Below, one piece after another: positions 11,060 to 23,677 of a stretch of DNA of 64,000 nucleotides (position 1 is the first letter of the stretch; every line of letters starts with the position of its first letter). The notes under the pieces are model-generated. The model had not been told where the DNA came from. It did no database searches and saw nothing but the letters and a program-made list of their open reading frames with translations. The translations under genes were made by a program, and so were the position numbers. This DNA is from Hevea brasiliensis. Its lineage: Eukaryota > Streptophyta > Magnoliopsida > Malpighiales > Euphorbiaceae. Where the stretch lies: NCBI RefSeq assembly GCF_030052815.1, contig NC_079496.1, positions 36,853,593 through 36,917,592 on the forward strand, read 5' to 3'.

Positions 11060-12284
11060 AGCGTATACTCCAGCTGGAGCATCACCCTGTTCTGGCTGAT
11101 TCACAGTACTCTGACTTCTAGGTGTACTACCCCTACCTCTACCTTTGCCTCTACTAACTGATGGTGAACTCTTTGGGGTAGAAACTTGGGTTGATCCCTT
11201 TGGTGTAGTAAATGATCCAGAACGACTTGGGCTTACACAATCCCTAGCAAAATGGCCAGTCTCTCCACAGTTAAAACATGCTCCTACGGCTCTATAACAT
11301 ACCCCGCTATGTGGTTTACCACAAGTTTCACAAAGTCAATCTGACAGCGCATTCCTGGGTTTCTGTTGAGTTTGCTGATCGGATCGAGGTGGCTTCTATC
11401 CAAAAGATCTATCTCTACCGGACTTCTTACTATCTCTGTTGTATCCCCCAAAGTTTTTCCTCTTTCCAGTAAGACCACTAGAACTCTGTTCTACTGACTT
11501 TCCCTCTTTTTCTGTCTTCTCTGATTTGTTTTTCTCAGGAGCCGCTTCAGATTCAATTCTTTCTAATTCTAGTGCTTGAGAAATAAGTTCAGAGAAGTTG
11601 TTATGTTTGAATCTGACCACTTGTAATCTGATACTAGGCTTCAAGCCAGTTTCAAACCTCTTACATCTCTCCCTACTGGTAGAAAGTAGACTTACTGCAT
11701 AATGGCTCAGGCGAAAAAATTCCCTTTCATATTCAGCCACTGATCTACTCCCCTGTTTCAGACTTAGGAACTCTTGCAGTTTCTGATCTACATAAGCATC
11801 AGGGACATATTTTTGTCTGAATTCCCTGAGAAAGTCACTCCAGGTTAGCACTGCAAGTTCTACCAAACTGTGGGGAATGGTTTTCCACAAGTCATAAGCA
11901 TCCCCCTGTAGCAAAGATACTGAGTATTCAAATATGAGCTCCTCTATGCAGTGCAGTTTCTTGAATACCTTATCCATCCTTTCTAACCACTGTTCTGCCT
12001 CTAGAGGATCTAATGTCCCCTTGAACTCTGTAGCCCCATATTTCATCAATTTGTCATATTGTCTAGCAGAAGACTATGGTTGTACCACTGGTGTCTGTAT
12101 TGGGGCTTGAGTAGGCACATTACCAGCCATTTGTTGGAACATTGCAGCCATCTCACGAGTGAATCGAGCAGGAACTGCAGATCATGGGTGGTGTTGCTGA
12201 ACCACTGACATTATGTAGGGCTGGGGCATCCCCTTGCACCTCAGCCTCTATAGATTGATCGACTGAACGATCACCCTCTTCCAT
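11060..12284 (-). pseudogene. gag: Gypsy gag of E3 (disrupted)
   Basis: Probable start ATG at 12284-12282 (MEEGDRSVDQSIEAEVQGD, the same start as E6). The frame breaks near 12180 and has a TAG near 12072. It is then open from 12049 to 11396 through the gag core (EAEQWLERMDKVFKKLHC, SVSLLQGDAYDLWKTIPHS). The RNA-binding part continues in another frame with CETCGKPHSGVCYRA and a CCHC knuckle (CFNCGETGHFARDC, 11237-11278), then a GKGRGRGS tail. The core WW in most gypsy gags (DAYDWW) is LW here. It would make capsid and nucleocapsid only; no protease domain follows. It is close to the E2 and E6 gags, so these may once have supplied pol in trans. Confidence 0.92.
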
Positions 12285-12453
12285 AGTCAATGCGAGGATC
12301 TTAGACCTCCTGGACAATTAATACAAGGAGATTTCCTCCCGTTAGTGCATATTTATAATGTAATGTACTGTATGTATCAAACAATGATATTGAGCAGTTG
12401 TACTATGAAGAAAGAATATTCAAATAACATGTGAAAACAGAATTTAAAAAATT

Positions 12454-12466
12454 TGCTCTGATACCA
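12454..12466 (-). promoter_or_regulatory. Primer-binding site of E3 (initiator Met tRNA)
   Basis: On the minus strand TGGTATCAGAGCA, 8 nt inside the 5' LTR. This is the standard plant site complementary to the 3' end of initiator methionine tRNA. Confidence 0.93.
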
Positions 12467-13074
12467 CTAAAACATGTCACACCCTACCCCTCTGTAAGGC
12501 ATAACATGATCCCATAGTATACCTAATGAATTACCAACTCCGTCTACTGATAACCCATTAAATACACTACAAGGGATTTTAAAAACTTTTCTTACTTCTT
12601 TTACAGTGGTGAGCACTATTTACAGGTGTTAAAAACCTTTTTGAACTGAAGTGATAGAACTAACACATTTGAATTATTTGGAATTTCTGTAAAAATTTTG
12701 GTAGAGTGCCATCAATATTTTGGATAAAACAGTTCTTCAGAAAAACCTGTAAAAAGCACTTCAATATATATTTCCAAATCTCAACTCCAACATGTTTCTC
12801 AACACAACATATTTCTCAACTCAAATCCATAGTAATTTTTCAAAGACTGAGATACAAGAAATATAATACAATTTTTACAAGTCCAACTCATAATTTATTT
12901 TACAACTTTAATGTACAATTTTATTTTACAACTGCTCAAAACCAAGAACAATATATACATACAGTGAATATACATTACAGTACAAAATGCAAAATGTGGT
13001 ATACTCAATATACCCGATGATCTCTCAATGTAGTACTAGCAGCCTAGTCTGCTGCCCTGTCAGTCTGTCTACCT

Positions 13075-13098
13075 GCGACAGCAATGAAAAGCTATCGC
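13075..13098 (-). other. LTR stem-loop H1, E3 right LTR
   Basis: Same GCGATAGC/GCTGTCGC hairpin as at 6417-6440. Confidence 0.75.
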
Positions 13099-13229
13099 TG
13101 AGTAAAATTTACTCAGTGGTGCACAATAACAATTTGAAATACGATATATAAATCTTTTATTGGCAGTTCACAAATCAAATGATTCACAATTCCATTTCAC
13201 AATTTACAAAATTCATCTAACACAAATTT

Positions 13230-13370
13230 GATCAAATAACTGAATAATACCATTTTGCAAATCAATAACACAATTCGATCAAATAACTGAATAATACCGT
13301 TTTGCAAATCAATAACACAATTCGATCAAATAACTGAATAATACAATGTTGCCAATCGATAACATAATTT
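13230..13370. repeat. 47-bp tandem repeat, second E3 LTR
   Basis: Three units, the counterpart of 6572-6712. Confidence 0.88.
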
Positions 13371-13885
13371 AGGACATGACACAATTTTTCCATACATGCC
13401 GTGTTGTACACCACGACAAGACACACTCACCCCAATAATCGAAATCAATGAGGGAGGAAGCTAGCTGAATAATGAGTACTCATCCACACTCACCTCAGAC
13501 TGGGAAGTCAAAAAGGGAGGAACATAATCACACTCACCCCAGACTGATAAGTCAAAGAAGGAGGAATAATCACACTCACCCCATAAATGGAGGAGGAACA
13601 TAGTAACAGTGTCATGCCAATTGTGAATCAAAACAATTCCAAATCACAATATTTCATACAATTCCCAAATAATATTTTATCTCAAAATTTCCATTTGCAA
13701 AGTAGGCAATACAATAATTTTCAAATAATATTCCCAAAGCCAAAATAATAAAAAACTATTCATAACTCATTTCTCCAAATAAATTTGCTAATAAAAGCAG
13801 TGAATATAAAAGTATTGTGCACGGACACAATTTAAAACTATAATGTTCAATTAAATTTTTAAGTAGAAAATGAGAAGTCAAAATT

Positions 13886-14209
13886 ATTGTGCACAAACAT
13901 AATTTAAAACAATAACATACAAATAATCATAATTTATTTCAATTGAAAAATTCAAAAGAAATAAATATTGTGCACAAACATAATTTAAAACAATAACATA
14001 CAAATAATCATAATTTATTTCAATTGAAAAATTCAAAAGAAATAAATATTGTGCACAAACACAACTTAAAATAATAACATACAAATAATCATAATTTATT
14101 TCAATTGAAAAATTCAAAAGAAATAAATATTGTGCACAAACATAATTTAAAACAATAATGTACAATAGTCATAATTCATTTCAATTGAAAAATTCAAAAG
14201 AAATAGCCG
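13886..14209. repeat. 81-bp tandem repeat, second E3 LTR
   Basis: Four units with the same copy number as the left LTR, so the expansion predates the last transposition of E3. Confidence 0.9.
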
Positions 14210-15039
14210 TTGTGCACAAACCTCTGATATATGCCTCTTGGCTCTGACTCAGTGTTTCCTTCCCTTTCCCTGAGTCTTTGCTAACTGAGAAACACAATTT
14301 GAAGTGTTTCAGTACTAAATTAAACTGTCTCTATCGATAATGCTTGATAAGTAATTCATTGAAAGCTATTATTTGCTTAATCAACCTAATATATCGACCT
14401 TCTATGCGTTCTAGGTAAATTAGGTTTTACTGTTACTAATATGTCACATTCGATAGTATTTTAGGGTTGGTACATGTTACCAAGTTCATTTCCGTGTATA
14501 CTGCATTTTCTTGCAATTTGCTGGATTCCGGGATACTAGTTTGACCTAGCCGGACGACCTAGTTCCCTCGGTTTTCGGGTTTTGTCAAAACTACAAACTT
14601 GTAGATCTATGTCTTATGGAACACGGGGCAAAATTTCAGGTCATTCTGAGTTATGTAGACCAAGTTATGGTCATTTTACTATTGCTGGTCAAATTGCACT
14701 AAAATTGGTCACTTTAGGTCATTTTAGGTCATTTTAGGTTCAGCCAGTTTTTGGACCCGAATTTGTGCAAGCTGTTTGACTTGCTTATGGTCATTTCTGG
14801 GCTTTGGTGTCTTCATAAGACTTGTAGATATGGGCCTTAACTATTCATGGTTAAAATTGCAGGTCAATTGGACCTGTTTTTAGTGAGTTATGGCCTAAAC
14901 ACTTACTGCTACCCAAATGGTCAATTTTCAGGCCTCAATTGCACTTAATCCGGATTTGGTCATTTTTCAAGCTCCCTTGCAAACAGAATTTTGGCAAGCT
15001 TCCTTCATGAAAGTTGGAACATTTTGTGTCTAGTTTCAC

Positions 15040-15066
15040 CTCCAATTGGTCTCATACCAATTGGAG
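15040..15066. other. LTR palindrome H3, E3 right LTR
   Basis: Same 10-bp arms and 7-nt loop as at 8383-8409. Confidence 0.8.
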
Positions 15067-16608
15067 ACACACACTTAAACTTATAGGCCTAAAACTCAAA
15101 CTGCCTTATTGAAATTCTTGCATACACATCAAGCATCACTTTTAACACTCACCAACTTAACATTCAAGCCAATTCTGGTTGTACCATGACCTAAACATAA
15201 TTCACAACACATTATAGGTCATTTTGGCAGCTTACAATTACATTCAATGTGCACCAACAAATGCAGAATTTGCCTAACTCAATTTACAATAATTTAACTC
15301 CATAACCAAGCTCATTCACATGTCCAACCTTCACACCACTATACATACATTCAAACTGCCATAACAACCAACACATTTTAACATCATTATTCCATAAACT
15401 AAGCATGACTTCCAGCATTCTTCAAGGGTTAGCAAACTACCACAATGGTACACTTACATTCCATTACTTTCCAAGCTTTAAATTTCATTTTACATTTACA
15501 TATACTAAGTATACATCACCTAAACAATTTCCTACACAATATACATTTAATCAATCATTTAATTCACCATTTATAAGCACAAATAACCTACCTTCAAGGT
15601 ATTTCCATGGCTGCCAAAATTACACATTCCCATTCAACATCAAAACTCAAAAATTTCTCGATAAATCAAACACCCATAACATGCTTACAAACTTTAACAA
15701 AGCAATATTCAAAAACACAAACTTACCACTTTGGAAATTCTTCAAAACTCCACAAAAACTTCCCTTTCTTGCTGCCTATCAACTGTCCAAGTAGTGTAGA
15801 ACAATTTTTGTGAAGGAAGCTAGTGGAAAAATGGCTTGGATCATAGGTGGACTTGAGCTTAATGGTGGACGGCCATGGAGTTTTCCATGGAAGAAAGGAT
15901 GCGGCCAAGAAGAAAATGAAATGAGGAAGAAGAAGGCAAGGGTTCTACACCTGTCCCACTTCAGTTCTTAAGTGTCCAAATGAAATTTTAGTGGAGCACT
16001 AACTAACTTAATATAATTGTTTATTTAAAGTTTCTAAAATTTGCAATTTGGCCATCACACTTTCATTAATCATATTAGGGACCACTCTTTTAATTTTCAT
16101 GACATTTTCAAAGTTTAATATCATTTATTTTTAATGGACATTTAGGTCAAAAGATAACTCGGGGTGTCAAATGACCACAATGCCCCTGTTCGGGTTGCAT
16201 TCCCGATTTTTCGGTAACACCGAGTTTTGTCCGATTTTCAATTTCTCACTTTTCTTTGTACTAATTATTTAATTTTTATTTAATATTTCAAATGATATTT
16301 ATACTTAATAGGGGTCTATTTAAGTCCTAAAAATATTTCCCAGGGTTCCCCGTGGTCCAGGGCTAGTCAACGGTCCACGCCGTGACTTCCCGGTGCGGTC
16401 ACCCATCGCTAGGGTTCTCGGCTCGCTTAACTTGATTATATTTCTTTGCTATTATTTTTCCTTTGTTTTTCTTGTATTTTATTTTCTTGTATTTCATTAT
16501 TTTATGTCTCCTCACTCATATCGAAGTGTAGTTCTAGGCATCCTAGCTGTCCGGACAACACTGGTCACCGGAACAGTAGTACGCACTACCGAATATAGGG
16601 GTGTTACA

Positions 16609-17770
16609 TTCCCAATTTCAAGATGCTTAAGAACCCTAATTACACAATTTTGAAATCTAATGCAATTAAAGTGTATATTCATTGTTTACATGCTTAATTC
16701 AACCTAATTAACCATTCAATTTCATCAAAATCATGCAATTTCAATACCCCTTAATGCTGGCCGAATTTCCTATCTAGTCCCCCATAATTGTTTTCTTTTA
16801 ATTTTAAGTTAGTTTCTAGGTTAAATGAACTAAAAGTGCAAGTATTAAACTAGAATTTCAAATTAAACTACTAACCTCAACTTTGATTTTCCAATCATTA
16901 ATTTTCTTCAGTTTTCCTTCTTGGTTTCTTCTTCAATCTCCTTCTTAAGTTGAGATAACAAGCTTTTATGAAGTAATTAGGGGAAAAGTTAGGGTTAAGT
17001 GAAGGATTTCAAGCTTGAGTTCAAGCTTTCATGGAGGATTGGAAATGGAGGTGGGGTGTGAGCATGGGTTCAGCCAAACTTGAAAAAGGAGAAGAAGTGA
17101 GATTCCTTTTTAATTTTTTTGTCTTTTAGGTGTAATTATGTGTATTTAACTTAGTCAAAAAATGTGGGAAAATTAAAATTAATTTTGACATCATATGTGA
17201 TGTCATCACATGATGTAATAAATCAACTTTGTAATTCTTTTTCTTTTTCTTTTATTTTCCTTGTTTCTTTAATTTAATTCTCAATTCTGAAATTTTCGTT
17301 TCTCCGATTTTATTGCACAGTTAGGTCAGGAGTCCTCTCTAGGGGTGAATTGACTAATTTTCCCCTTGCTGGTCTGATCCGGTTTGCAAGTAATTCAATA
17401 TTTCTTCCGGATCCCTGACCTAATTATTTGACCTGCTTAACAACTCTTTTCTGTGATTTTGTCTTTTCCACTATGTTCGCAGTAGTCCTTAGAACTGCGG
17501 TGTCACATTTTTTGATTCAAAATTTGTGTTAAGACTGACCTCGCAGTCACTTCCCGAGAAGGTCACCCATCGCTATGACTCTCGGCTCATTTAACCTTTT
17601 ATGTTCTGTTTTTTGTTTATGTATACTTAACTATCTAGTAATTACTAATTATTTGCATTCAGGGCTTATCTAGGTGTCTTAGATGTGGTTCTAATTCCCT
17701 TAATTGTCTGGACCGATACCAGTCACCGGAATAGTACAATATAACAGGCTATGCATATAGGGGTGTTACA
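16609..17770 (-). mobile_element. E2-type gypsy LTR, right part
   Basis: Continuation of the LTR interrupted by E3; the first five bases are the second TTCCC copy. It ends 'ataggggtgttaca', the U3 start of a minus-strand LTR, preceded by the usual 'gataccagtcaccgg' block. The bases after 17770 belong to the E1 LTR, so E2 is inserted in E1. The expected left copy of its target duplication (CGGAC, 17771-17775) is outside the window. No gene seen. Confidence 0.85.
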
Positions 17771-18819
17771 CGGACCATAAGGAGTTAGAATCGCCCTGAA
17801 GATGGCCCTTACGGATTAGTCTTGTATAGTTAGTGAGATAAAGAGTGGTTTTTGAATAGTAAAGAATTTTGATTTCAAATGGAATTTATGCATAATTGAT
17901 TTTATTGAAATTAATCTTTATTTTCATAAATTGCTGAAATTACTTTAAACGTCCAGCTGTGATTTGATAAATTGAATTTCTTGATCAAGGTCGTTTAAAT
18001 AAATGATTTATATTATTGGCAATGAATATTTTGATTTTTTAAATTTTGATGAATTTCAATATTTCTAAATTATTTGCTATAATTTTGTCAATGTATATTG
18101 CATTATATTTTAAATTGTAGTTGTGCACTGCTAAGTTCACCACTCAGCGATAGCTTTGTATGCTGTCGCAGGTGAAAGTAAAGATAGAGTAGCCGAGTGA
18201 GATTTTCTGTAGCTGTGCCTTAAAGACACATTCGGATTAGCTCCAGATATATCATAGATATACCCTTGTACATAGATTTTGATGTATGCATGTAATTATA
18301 TGTATGTAATTTATTTGAGCAGTTGTACAAGAACTTTTGTAATATTCAAATTTATTTCTGAGTTTTGTAATGAATGTAATATCCAAATTTCTTCCTAAGT
18401 TTTGAAATCCATTTATTGTTTCTCTATGCTAAGTATGGCTTCAAAAATTGGATTGAGTTAATTGTGTTGATTTGGGAGATGAAATTGACTTTAATGGAGT
18501 TGTGGTTGAGAAAACATATTGGAAGTGTTTATCTTTTCAGGTTTTGAAGAACTGTTTTCTCAAAATACAGTCGGCAGTCTGTAAAAATTTTGAAAAGAAT
18601 TCATAACACCAGATTTTAATCGAGGATTTGATCCATGACCAACATTTAAATTGAAGGCTTTTTAATAAATATTCAACATTCCCACCACTATAAAAATGAT
18701 TGAAAATTGTTTTAAAATCCCTTGTAGTATATTTAATGGGTTACCGGTAGGTGAAGTACGGTAATTCATTAGGTGTACTATGGGAACATGTTTTGCCTTA
18801 CAAGGAGTAGGGTGTGACA
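17771..18819 (+). repeat. E1 5' LTR, 3' portion
   Basis: Ends 'gtagggtgtgaca' before the PBS. The rest of the LTR lies left of the E2 insertion, outside the window. It contains H1 at 18147-18169. The copy at 56077-57151 has a short extra segment near 56520-56560 and 56640-56670. No gene seen. Confidence 0.9.
18147..18169 (+). other. LTR stem-loop H1, E1 5' LTR
   Basis: GCGATAGC, loop TTTGTAT, GCTGTCGC; eight pairs with one U-G wobble, about 650 nt upstream of the LTR 3' end. Confidence 0.75.
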
Positions 18820-18826
18820 TGTTTAG

Positions 18827-18839
18827 TGGTATCAGAGCA
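18827..18839 (+). promoter_or_regulatory. Primer-binding site of E1 (initiator Met tRNA)
   Basis: TGGTATCAGAGCA, 7 nt after the LTR end. Confidence 0.93.
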
Positions 18840-19005
18840 ATAGTTTTAAAGTAACTTTTGAACTCTGAATTTGAAATATTTTGTCGGTAAATACAAATGC
18901 TCAAATATTTGATATATATAGTACATTTACATCATAAATATGAACTAATGGAGAGAAACCTCCTTGTGTAGGTTGTCCCAGGAAAAGAAGATTTTGTGAA
19001 TAGAA

Positions 19006-19639
19006 GTGGAAGAGGGAGATAAACAGTAGAACAACCAGTTATAGTTGAGGCATAAGGAGAGGCCTCAACTTCTCAAAGTGTTGAAGGCCCAACTGTACCA
19101 GTTATACTATTATAAATTATTGCATAAATGGCCCAACAAATGGCCACTTTCTTTCAACAAATGGTTGATAGTCTGTCAGCTCAATCCTAAGTACAGACCC
19201 AATGCCCACAAGGGTAACATGAAATAGAGAAGAGGGAGAAACCTATGGGTCAGAGGCGGATCATTAGAACAGAAGCCACCAAGGTCCAATCGTTGAACAA
19301 CCAGAAGTTCCTATCCTCCTCGTATCTATAACTCTTTTGGCAAACTACATGGGGGCCTTTGTCATAAAGCCATTAGAGCCTACTACAATTGTGGAAAGCT
19401 TGGACATTTTGCTAGAGATTATACTAGAGCATATCGACCTGCTCTTCGAAGTTCACAGAGAGTTGGTCAGGGCTGCGATAGAAATAGAGTTGGTACTCCT
19501 CACAACCATAACACGGTGAATCAACCTGAATATAGTAGCGCACCAGTCAGAGCGTCCACTATGCACCAAGGAGAAAGAATAGAAACTTCGGATGTAGTTG
19601 CTGGTAAATTTTTAATTTATAGAGGAAACAATTAGTTAT
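19006..19639 (+). pseudogene. gag: Decayed gag of E1 lacking the core domain
   Basis: Aligns by eye with both ends of the E6 and E3 gags. The start codon has become GTG at 19006 (then GAAGAGGGAGAT). Stops follow at once, and a block corresponding to MATFFQQM lies near 19139. The retrotransposon gag core (EAEQWLERM to WWKTIPHS) is absent; the sequence passes directly to the basic C-terminal part. The zinc knuckle at 19381-19422 reads YYNCGKLGHFARDY, with first and last Cys both changed to Tyr. The frames at 19045-19227 and 19337-19519 are accidental. Not functional. Confidence 0.85.
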
Positions 19640-21428
19640 TATTTGATCCCAGCACTACTTATTTTTATGTTAGTGTTAGAATTATATATTTTGTTGCTAT
19701 TCTTTTACAAGGGAATAATTTTTGATGCATCAGTGATTAGTCTTTTAAGATAAGGATTATGATAATAAGTGTAATTGGAATCAGTTTTGGAAGAGTTTGT
19801 CAGCAAATAGTATTTGCTAGCACACAAAATTTATAAAGCTCATTAGTGAGCCTATTTAATGTAAGGTAAGAGCACCTAAAAGTAAGTTACAGTAATATAA
19901 TTGCTCTAAATGAGGGCAAAGATGTTACTGCTAGTAATTGTCAATGGATATTGTAATCAGAATAAGTCTAAGATATTAGTCATTCAAAAAGAATAAGATA
20001 TAGGAAAGCTTAGTTTATTGGGATGTATTGTAGTAACTATGCAATGTTCTTGATGTTTGTACTGTAAGCTGCAGATTACAGTACCAACTTAGGATTATTG
20101 TGTAGAGCTATGTACTATCCAATAGTGTACCAAGATAAGAATAGTTGCAAATGGCATCTATTTTGATATAATTATGACAAGATAGAGTTTTCTTATTGGA
20201 AATGAGTTTTAAATTCCTACGTATTCCTACGTAGGAATTTAAAACTCTAAAGTTAGAATATCGAAAGATTATAGTTATAAGATAGCTAGAGTCATTGATT
20301 CAGTTATCTAACCCAAACTATGATACGTCAGAAATTGCTATAAGGCTAAAGATTTGGGTATAATCATAAATTAAAGATGACATTGATAGTGCAAGGCCAT
20401 CCGGTCTCGAATATGGGATTTACAATTATTTTGGTATTGTTATGGATTTTTCACCTAAAGTCTAGCAAAAAACAGTATTATAATAATATAACAGCAAAGC
20501 ACAAAGAAAAATTTTATTCCCCTGAATGAGACCGGATGTGATGGATGATAATCAAAACTTGTAAAATGATGTTCTAATTAAGACAAGGATAAGATAAGAA
20601 TAATTGGCCAGGTATTTCTTAGAAAGAGCACAATTCTATTGTGCAGACCATAATGAATAGATTATGATTGGTACAGGACAAGAGAAAAAGGATAGTTCTG
20701 TATACTCCTTTCTTAGGGTATTAAAGGATAGGTTATAATTCAGTACAAGAGGAAGTAATGATTGTAAATCAGTGAAAAATAAGCTATAGAATATCAATAG
20801 ATAAAAGAAAGGTGTAAATGAAAATTGGAATAATTGGCTCAAATGTAACAAAGAAATGTTACGAATATTAGTAAAAGTATTGACTAGAATGGTCAGAGGA
20901 CCAAATCAAAGTAATTTTGAAGTACAACGAATTTATTAGGAATGATAAAAGGTACTAAATTTCGACTCGACAGTTGAGTCTAGGAAGAAAATAAGACTGA
21001 GGGATGAAATAATCAAAGTTAATTTGTGGAATGGAAAAAGAAGTAAATAGAAAAGTAAGGATGATGTTGGTAAAGGAATGATATTAGGAAAAATATTTAT
21101 TATGGCATAAACAAATAGAAGCACAAGCTTTAAAGTAAGTTAACTTATGACAGTGTTAAGAGCCCAACCATAGAGCTCAAAATTGTGGGATAAGGATCAA
21201 CCTTTGTTGTCCGTAATTCAAGTTAGAGTAAGTAGTATGGAGAACTCATAAGGATGTTAGTACATGGGACGAGATCGGTAAGAAATAAACAAATACCATT
21301 GAGTAAAGTATTATGGACCATCATTCAGACTATGAAGCCACATAGAAATGTGAGAAAGACGTGAGAAAACAACACATACGGATGATTAAGGACTGACAGT
21401 GGGCAAAATTTTGAGGTCAAAATTTCTT
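19640..21428 (+). other. Non-coding tail of E1
   Basis: About 1.8 kb with no gene. The first bases still resemble a gypsy protease start (FDPSTTYFYV near 19641-19670), then only AT-rich sequence that is colinear with the E3 tail. It includes a perfect 20-bp hairpin at 20204-20247. Small minus-strand frames at 20636-20851 and 20936-21124 have no recognisable product. Confidence 0.75.
20204..20247. repeat. Perfect 20-bp inverted repeat
   Basis: Arms GAGTTTTAAATTCCTACGTA and TACGTAGGAATTTAAAACTC flank a 4-nt loop. The corresponding E3 stretch (about 10380-10420) has only one arm-like sequence, so the hairpin arose within the E1 copy. Confidence 0.9.
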
Positions 21429-21445
21429 TTAAGGGGGGGGAGAGT
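21429..21445 (+). promoter_or_regulatory. Polypurine tract of E1
   Basis: TTAAGGGGGGGGAGAGT directly before the 3' LTR 'tgtaacaccc'. Confidence 0.9.
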
Positions 21446-21530
21446 TGTAACACCCTTATGTGCATAGCCCTATGCAAATCACTATTTCAGTGACCGGTGT
21501 CAGTCCGGGCAATTAAGAGGATTAAAATCA
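21446..21530 (+). repeat. E1 3' LTR, segment 1
   Basis: First 85 bases of the LTR, starting 'tgtaacacccttatgtgcat'. It resembles the reverse complement of the E2 LTR end at 17770. Interrupted by E4. Confidence 0.88.
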
Positions 21531-22139
21531 TGTCACACCCTACCCTCTGTAAGGCATAACATGATCCTATAGTATACCTAATGAATTACCAACTCCGTCT
21601 ACTGATAACCCATTAAATACACTACAAGGGATTTTAAAAACTTTTCTTACTTCTTTTACAGTGGTGAGCACTATTTACAGGTGTTAAAAACCTTTGTGAA
21701 CTGAAGTGAAACAGCTAACTCATTTGGACTATTAGTAATTTCTGTAAAAATTTTGGCAGAGTGCCATCTGTATTTTGGATAAAACAGTTCTTGTAAAACT
21801 CAGAAAAAGCACTTCAAATATATTTCCCAATCTCAACTCCAACAGTTAAATTACACAATATTTTTCTCAACTCAAATCCACAACAATTTTTCAGTATTTT
21901 CAAAGGATGAGATAAAAGAAATATAATACAAATTTTACAAGTCAAAATAACTCATAATTTACTTTACAACTTCAATGTACAATTTTAATTTACAACTGCT
22001 CAAAACTAAAAACAATATGCACATACAGTGGTCATACATTACAGTACAAAATGCAAAATGTGGTATACTCATTATACCCGATAATCTCTCGCTGGATGTA
22101 CTAGCAGCCTAATCTGCTGCCCTGTCCGTCTGTCTACCT

Positions 22140-22163
22140 GTGACAGCAATGAAAAGCTATCGC
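22140..22163 (-). other. LTR stem-loop H1, E4
   Basis: GCGATAGC, 8-nt loop, GCTGTCAC; one outer G-C pair is lost compared with E3. Confidence 0.65.
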
Positions 22164-22882
22164 TGAGACAATGTGTCAATGGTGCACAACATTAACCAAA
22201 TACAACTTTAAATCATAATTCATAAATCATATAAATGATGGATACGTAAAATCATAGTTAAATTCAAGACAATTAATGTCATAAGGAATTTAACACAATA
22301 TCACAATAATTCTCAGAGATCAAAACATAGTTAACTTCAAAAGACAATGAATGTCAATAAGAGTTTAAATTCATTTCACAATCTCACAATACATATCAAT
22401 AAATCACACACAGCTTAATCATGTTCCAAAGTTCAATTCGTCCCAAAAGCCGATGGCTAATGAGGTATTCAATTCGTCCCAAAAGTCGATGACTAATGAG
22501 GAATAACATAGCTAGCTAGCAAAAAATATGAGTACTCATTCTATTCGTCCTTAACAGGCACACACCTCAACACTTCAGCTAGAGAGGGAATTCAATTCGT
22601 CCCACTAGACAAGCTAGCGAGGAATACAATCAATATACATGATAGCTGTGGTTTCAAATCATTTCCAATGCTTTTCAATCAATAAGTATCCATCAATATC
22701 ATTCAAACAATTTTTTTATAGTTTCAAACCATTTACAATGTTTTTCAAGCAATAAGTATCCATTCAAACACATTTCCACAATTTAAAACAATAATGTACA
22801 AATAGTCATAATTCATTTCAATTGAAAAATTCAAAAGAAATAGTTGTTGTGCACAAACCTCCGATAACTGTCTCCTGGTCTT

Positions 22883-22913
22883 GACTCAGTGTTTCCTTCC
22901 CTTTTCCTGAGTC
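22883..22913 (-). other. GACTCAG/CTGAGTC stem-loop, E4
   Basis: Same 7-bp inverted repeat as in the E3 LTR at 7588-7618. Confidence 0.6.
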
Positions 22914-23677
22914 TTTGCTAACTGAGAAACACAATTTGAAGTGTTTCAGTACTCATTTAAACTGTCTCTAACGATAATGCTTGATAAGTAATTCACTGAA
23001 TTCTATTATTTGCTTAGTCAACCTAATATGTCGACCCTCGGTGCATTCTAGGTAATTTAGGTTTTAGTGTTACTAATATGTCACATTCGATAGTCTTTTA
23101 GGGTTGGTACATGTTACCAATTTCAGTTCTGTGTATACTGCATTTTCTTGCAATTTGCTGGATTCCGGGATACTAGTTTGACCTAGCCGGACGACCTAGT
23201 TCCCTCGGTTTTCAGGTTTCGGTCTAAACTACAAACTTGTAGATCTATGTCTTATGGAATGCGGGGCAAAATTTCAGGCCATTCTGAGTTATGTAGACCA
23301 AGTTATGGTCATTTTACTATTGCTGGTCAAAATGCTTCAAAATTGGTCACTTTAGGTCATTTTAGGTCATTTTGGGTTCGGCCAGTTTTTGGACCCGAAC
23401 TTGTGCAAGCTTTTTGACTTGCATATGGTCATTTCTGGGCTTTGGTGTCTTCATAGGACTTGTAGATATAGGTCTTAACTATTCATGGTCAAAATTTCAG
23501 GTCAATTGGACCTGTTTTGAGTGAGTTATGGCCTAAACACTAACTGCTGCCCAAATAGTCAATTTTCAGGCCTTAATTGCACTTAATACGGATTTGGTCA
23601 TTTTTCAAGCTACCTTGCAAGCAGAATTTTGGCAAGCTTCCTTCATGAAAGTTGGCACATTTTGTGCCTAGTTTCAC

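Larger units (their letters stand above)
5813..16608 (-). mobile_element. E3: complete gag-only gypsy retrotransposon (TR-GAG-like)
   Basis: The two LTRs (5813-9952 and 12475-16608) look nearly identical by eye and flank a 2522-bp interior. The element is bounded by a perfect 5-bp target duplication, TTCCC at 5808-5812 and 16609-16613. On the minus strand the order is 5' LTR, PBS, gag, about 1.1 kb non-coding tail, PPT, 3' LTR. No reverse transcriptase, RNase H or integrase can be found, so pol functions must have come from another element. LTRs take up about three quarters of the length. Structurally this fits the published TR-GAG class of non-autonomous plant elements (class definition from memory). 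It is inserted in an E2-type LTR. Confidence 0.95.
12475..16608 (-). repeat. E3 LTR (5' LTR in element sense), 4134 bp
   Basis: Matches 5813-9952 end to end with scattered substitutions, so the insertion is fairly recent. It has the same TG...CA ends and internal arrays: 47-bp units at 13230-13370, 81-bp units at 13886-14209, H1 at 13075-13098 and H3 at 15040-15066. As the 5' LTR it would have driven transcription toward lower coordinates. The frames at 12706-13020, 13884-14165, 15405-15813 and 16393-16653 are LTR noise. No gene seen. Confidence 0.95.

Noticed and set aside
15405..15813. 129- and 68-codon frames in the E3 right LTR, with a copy at 8950-9156
   Set aside because: Low-complexity AT-rich LTR sequence. 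The longer frame is not kept in the left LTR, so no coding constraint is visible.
18827..18839. A tRNA gene remnant
   Set aside because: Only the short complement of the Met tRNA 3' end is present; it is a primer-binding site and no cloverleaf can be built around it.
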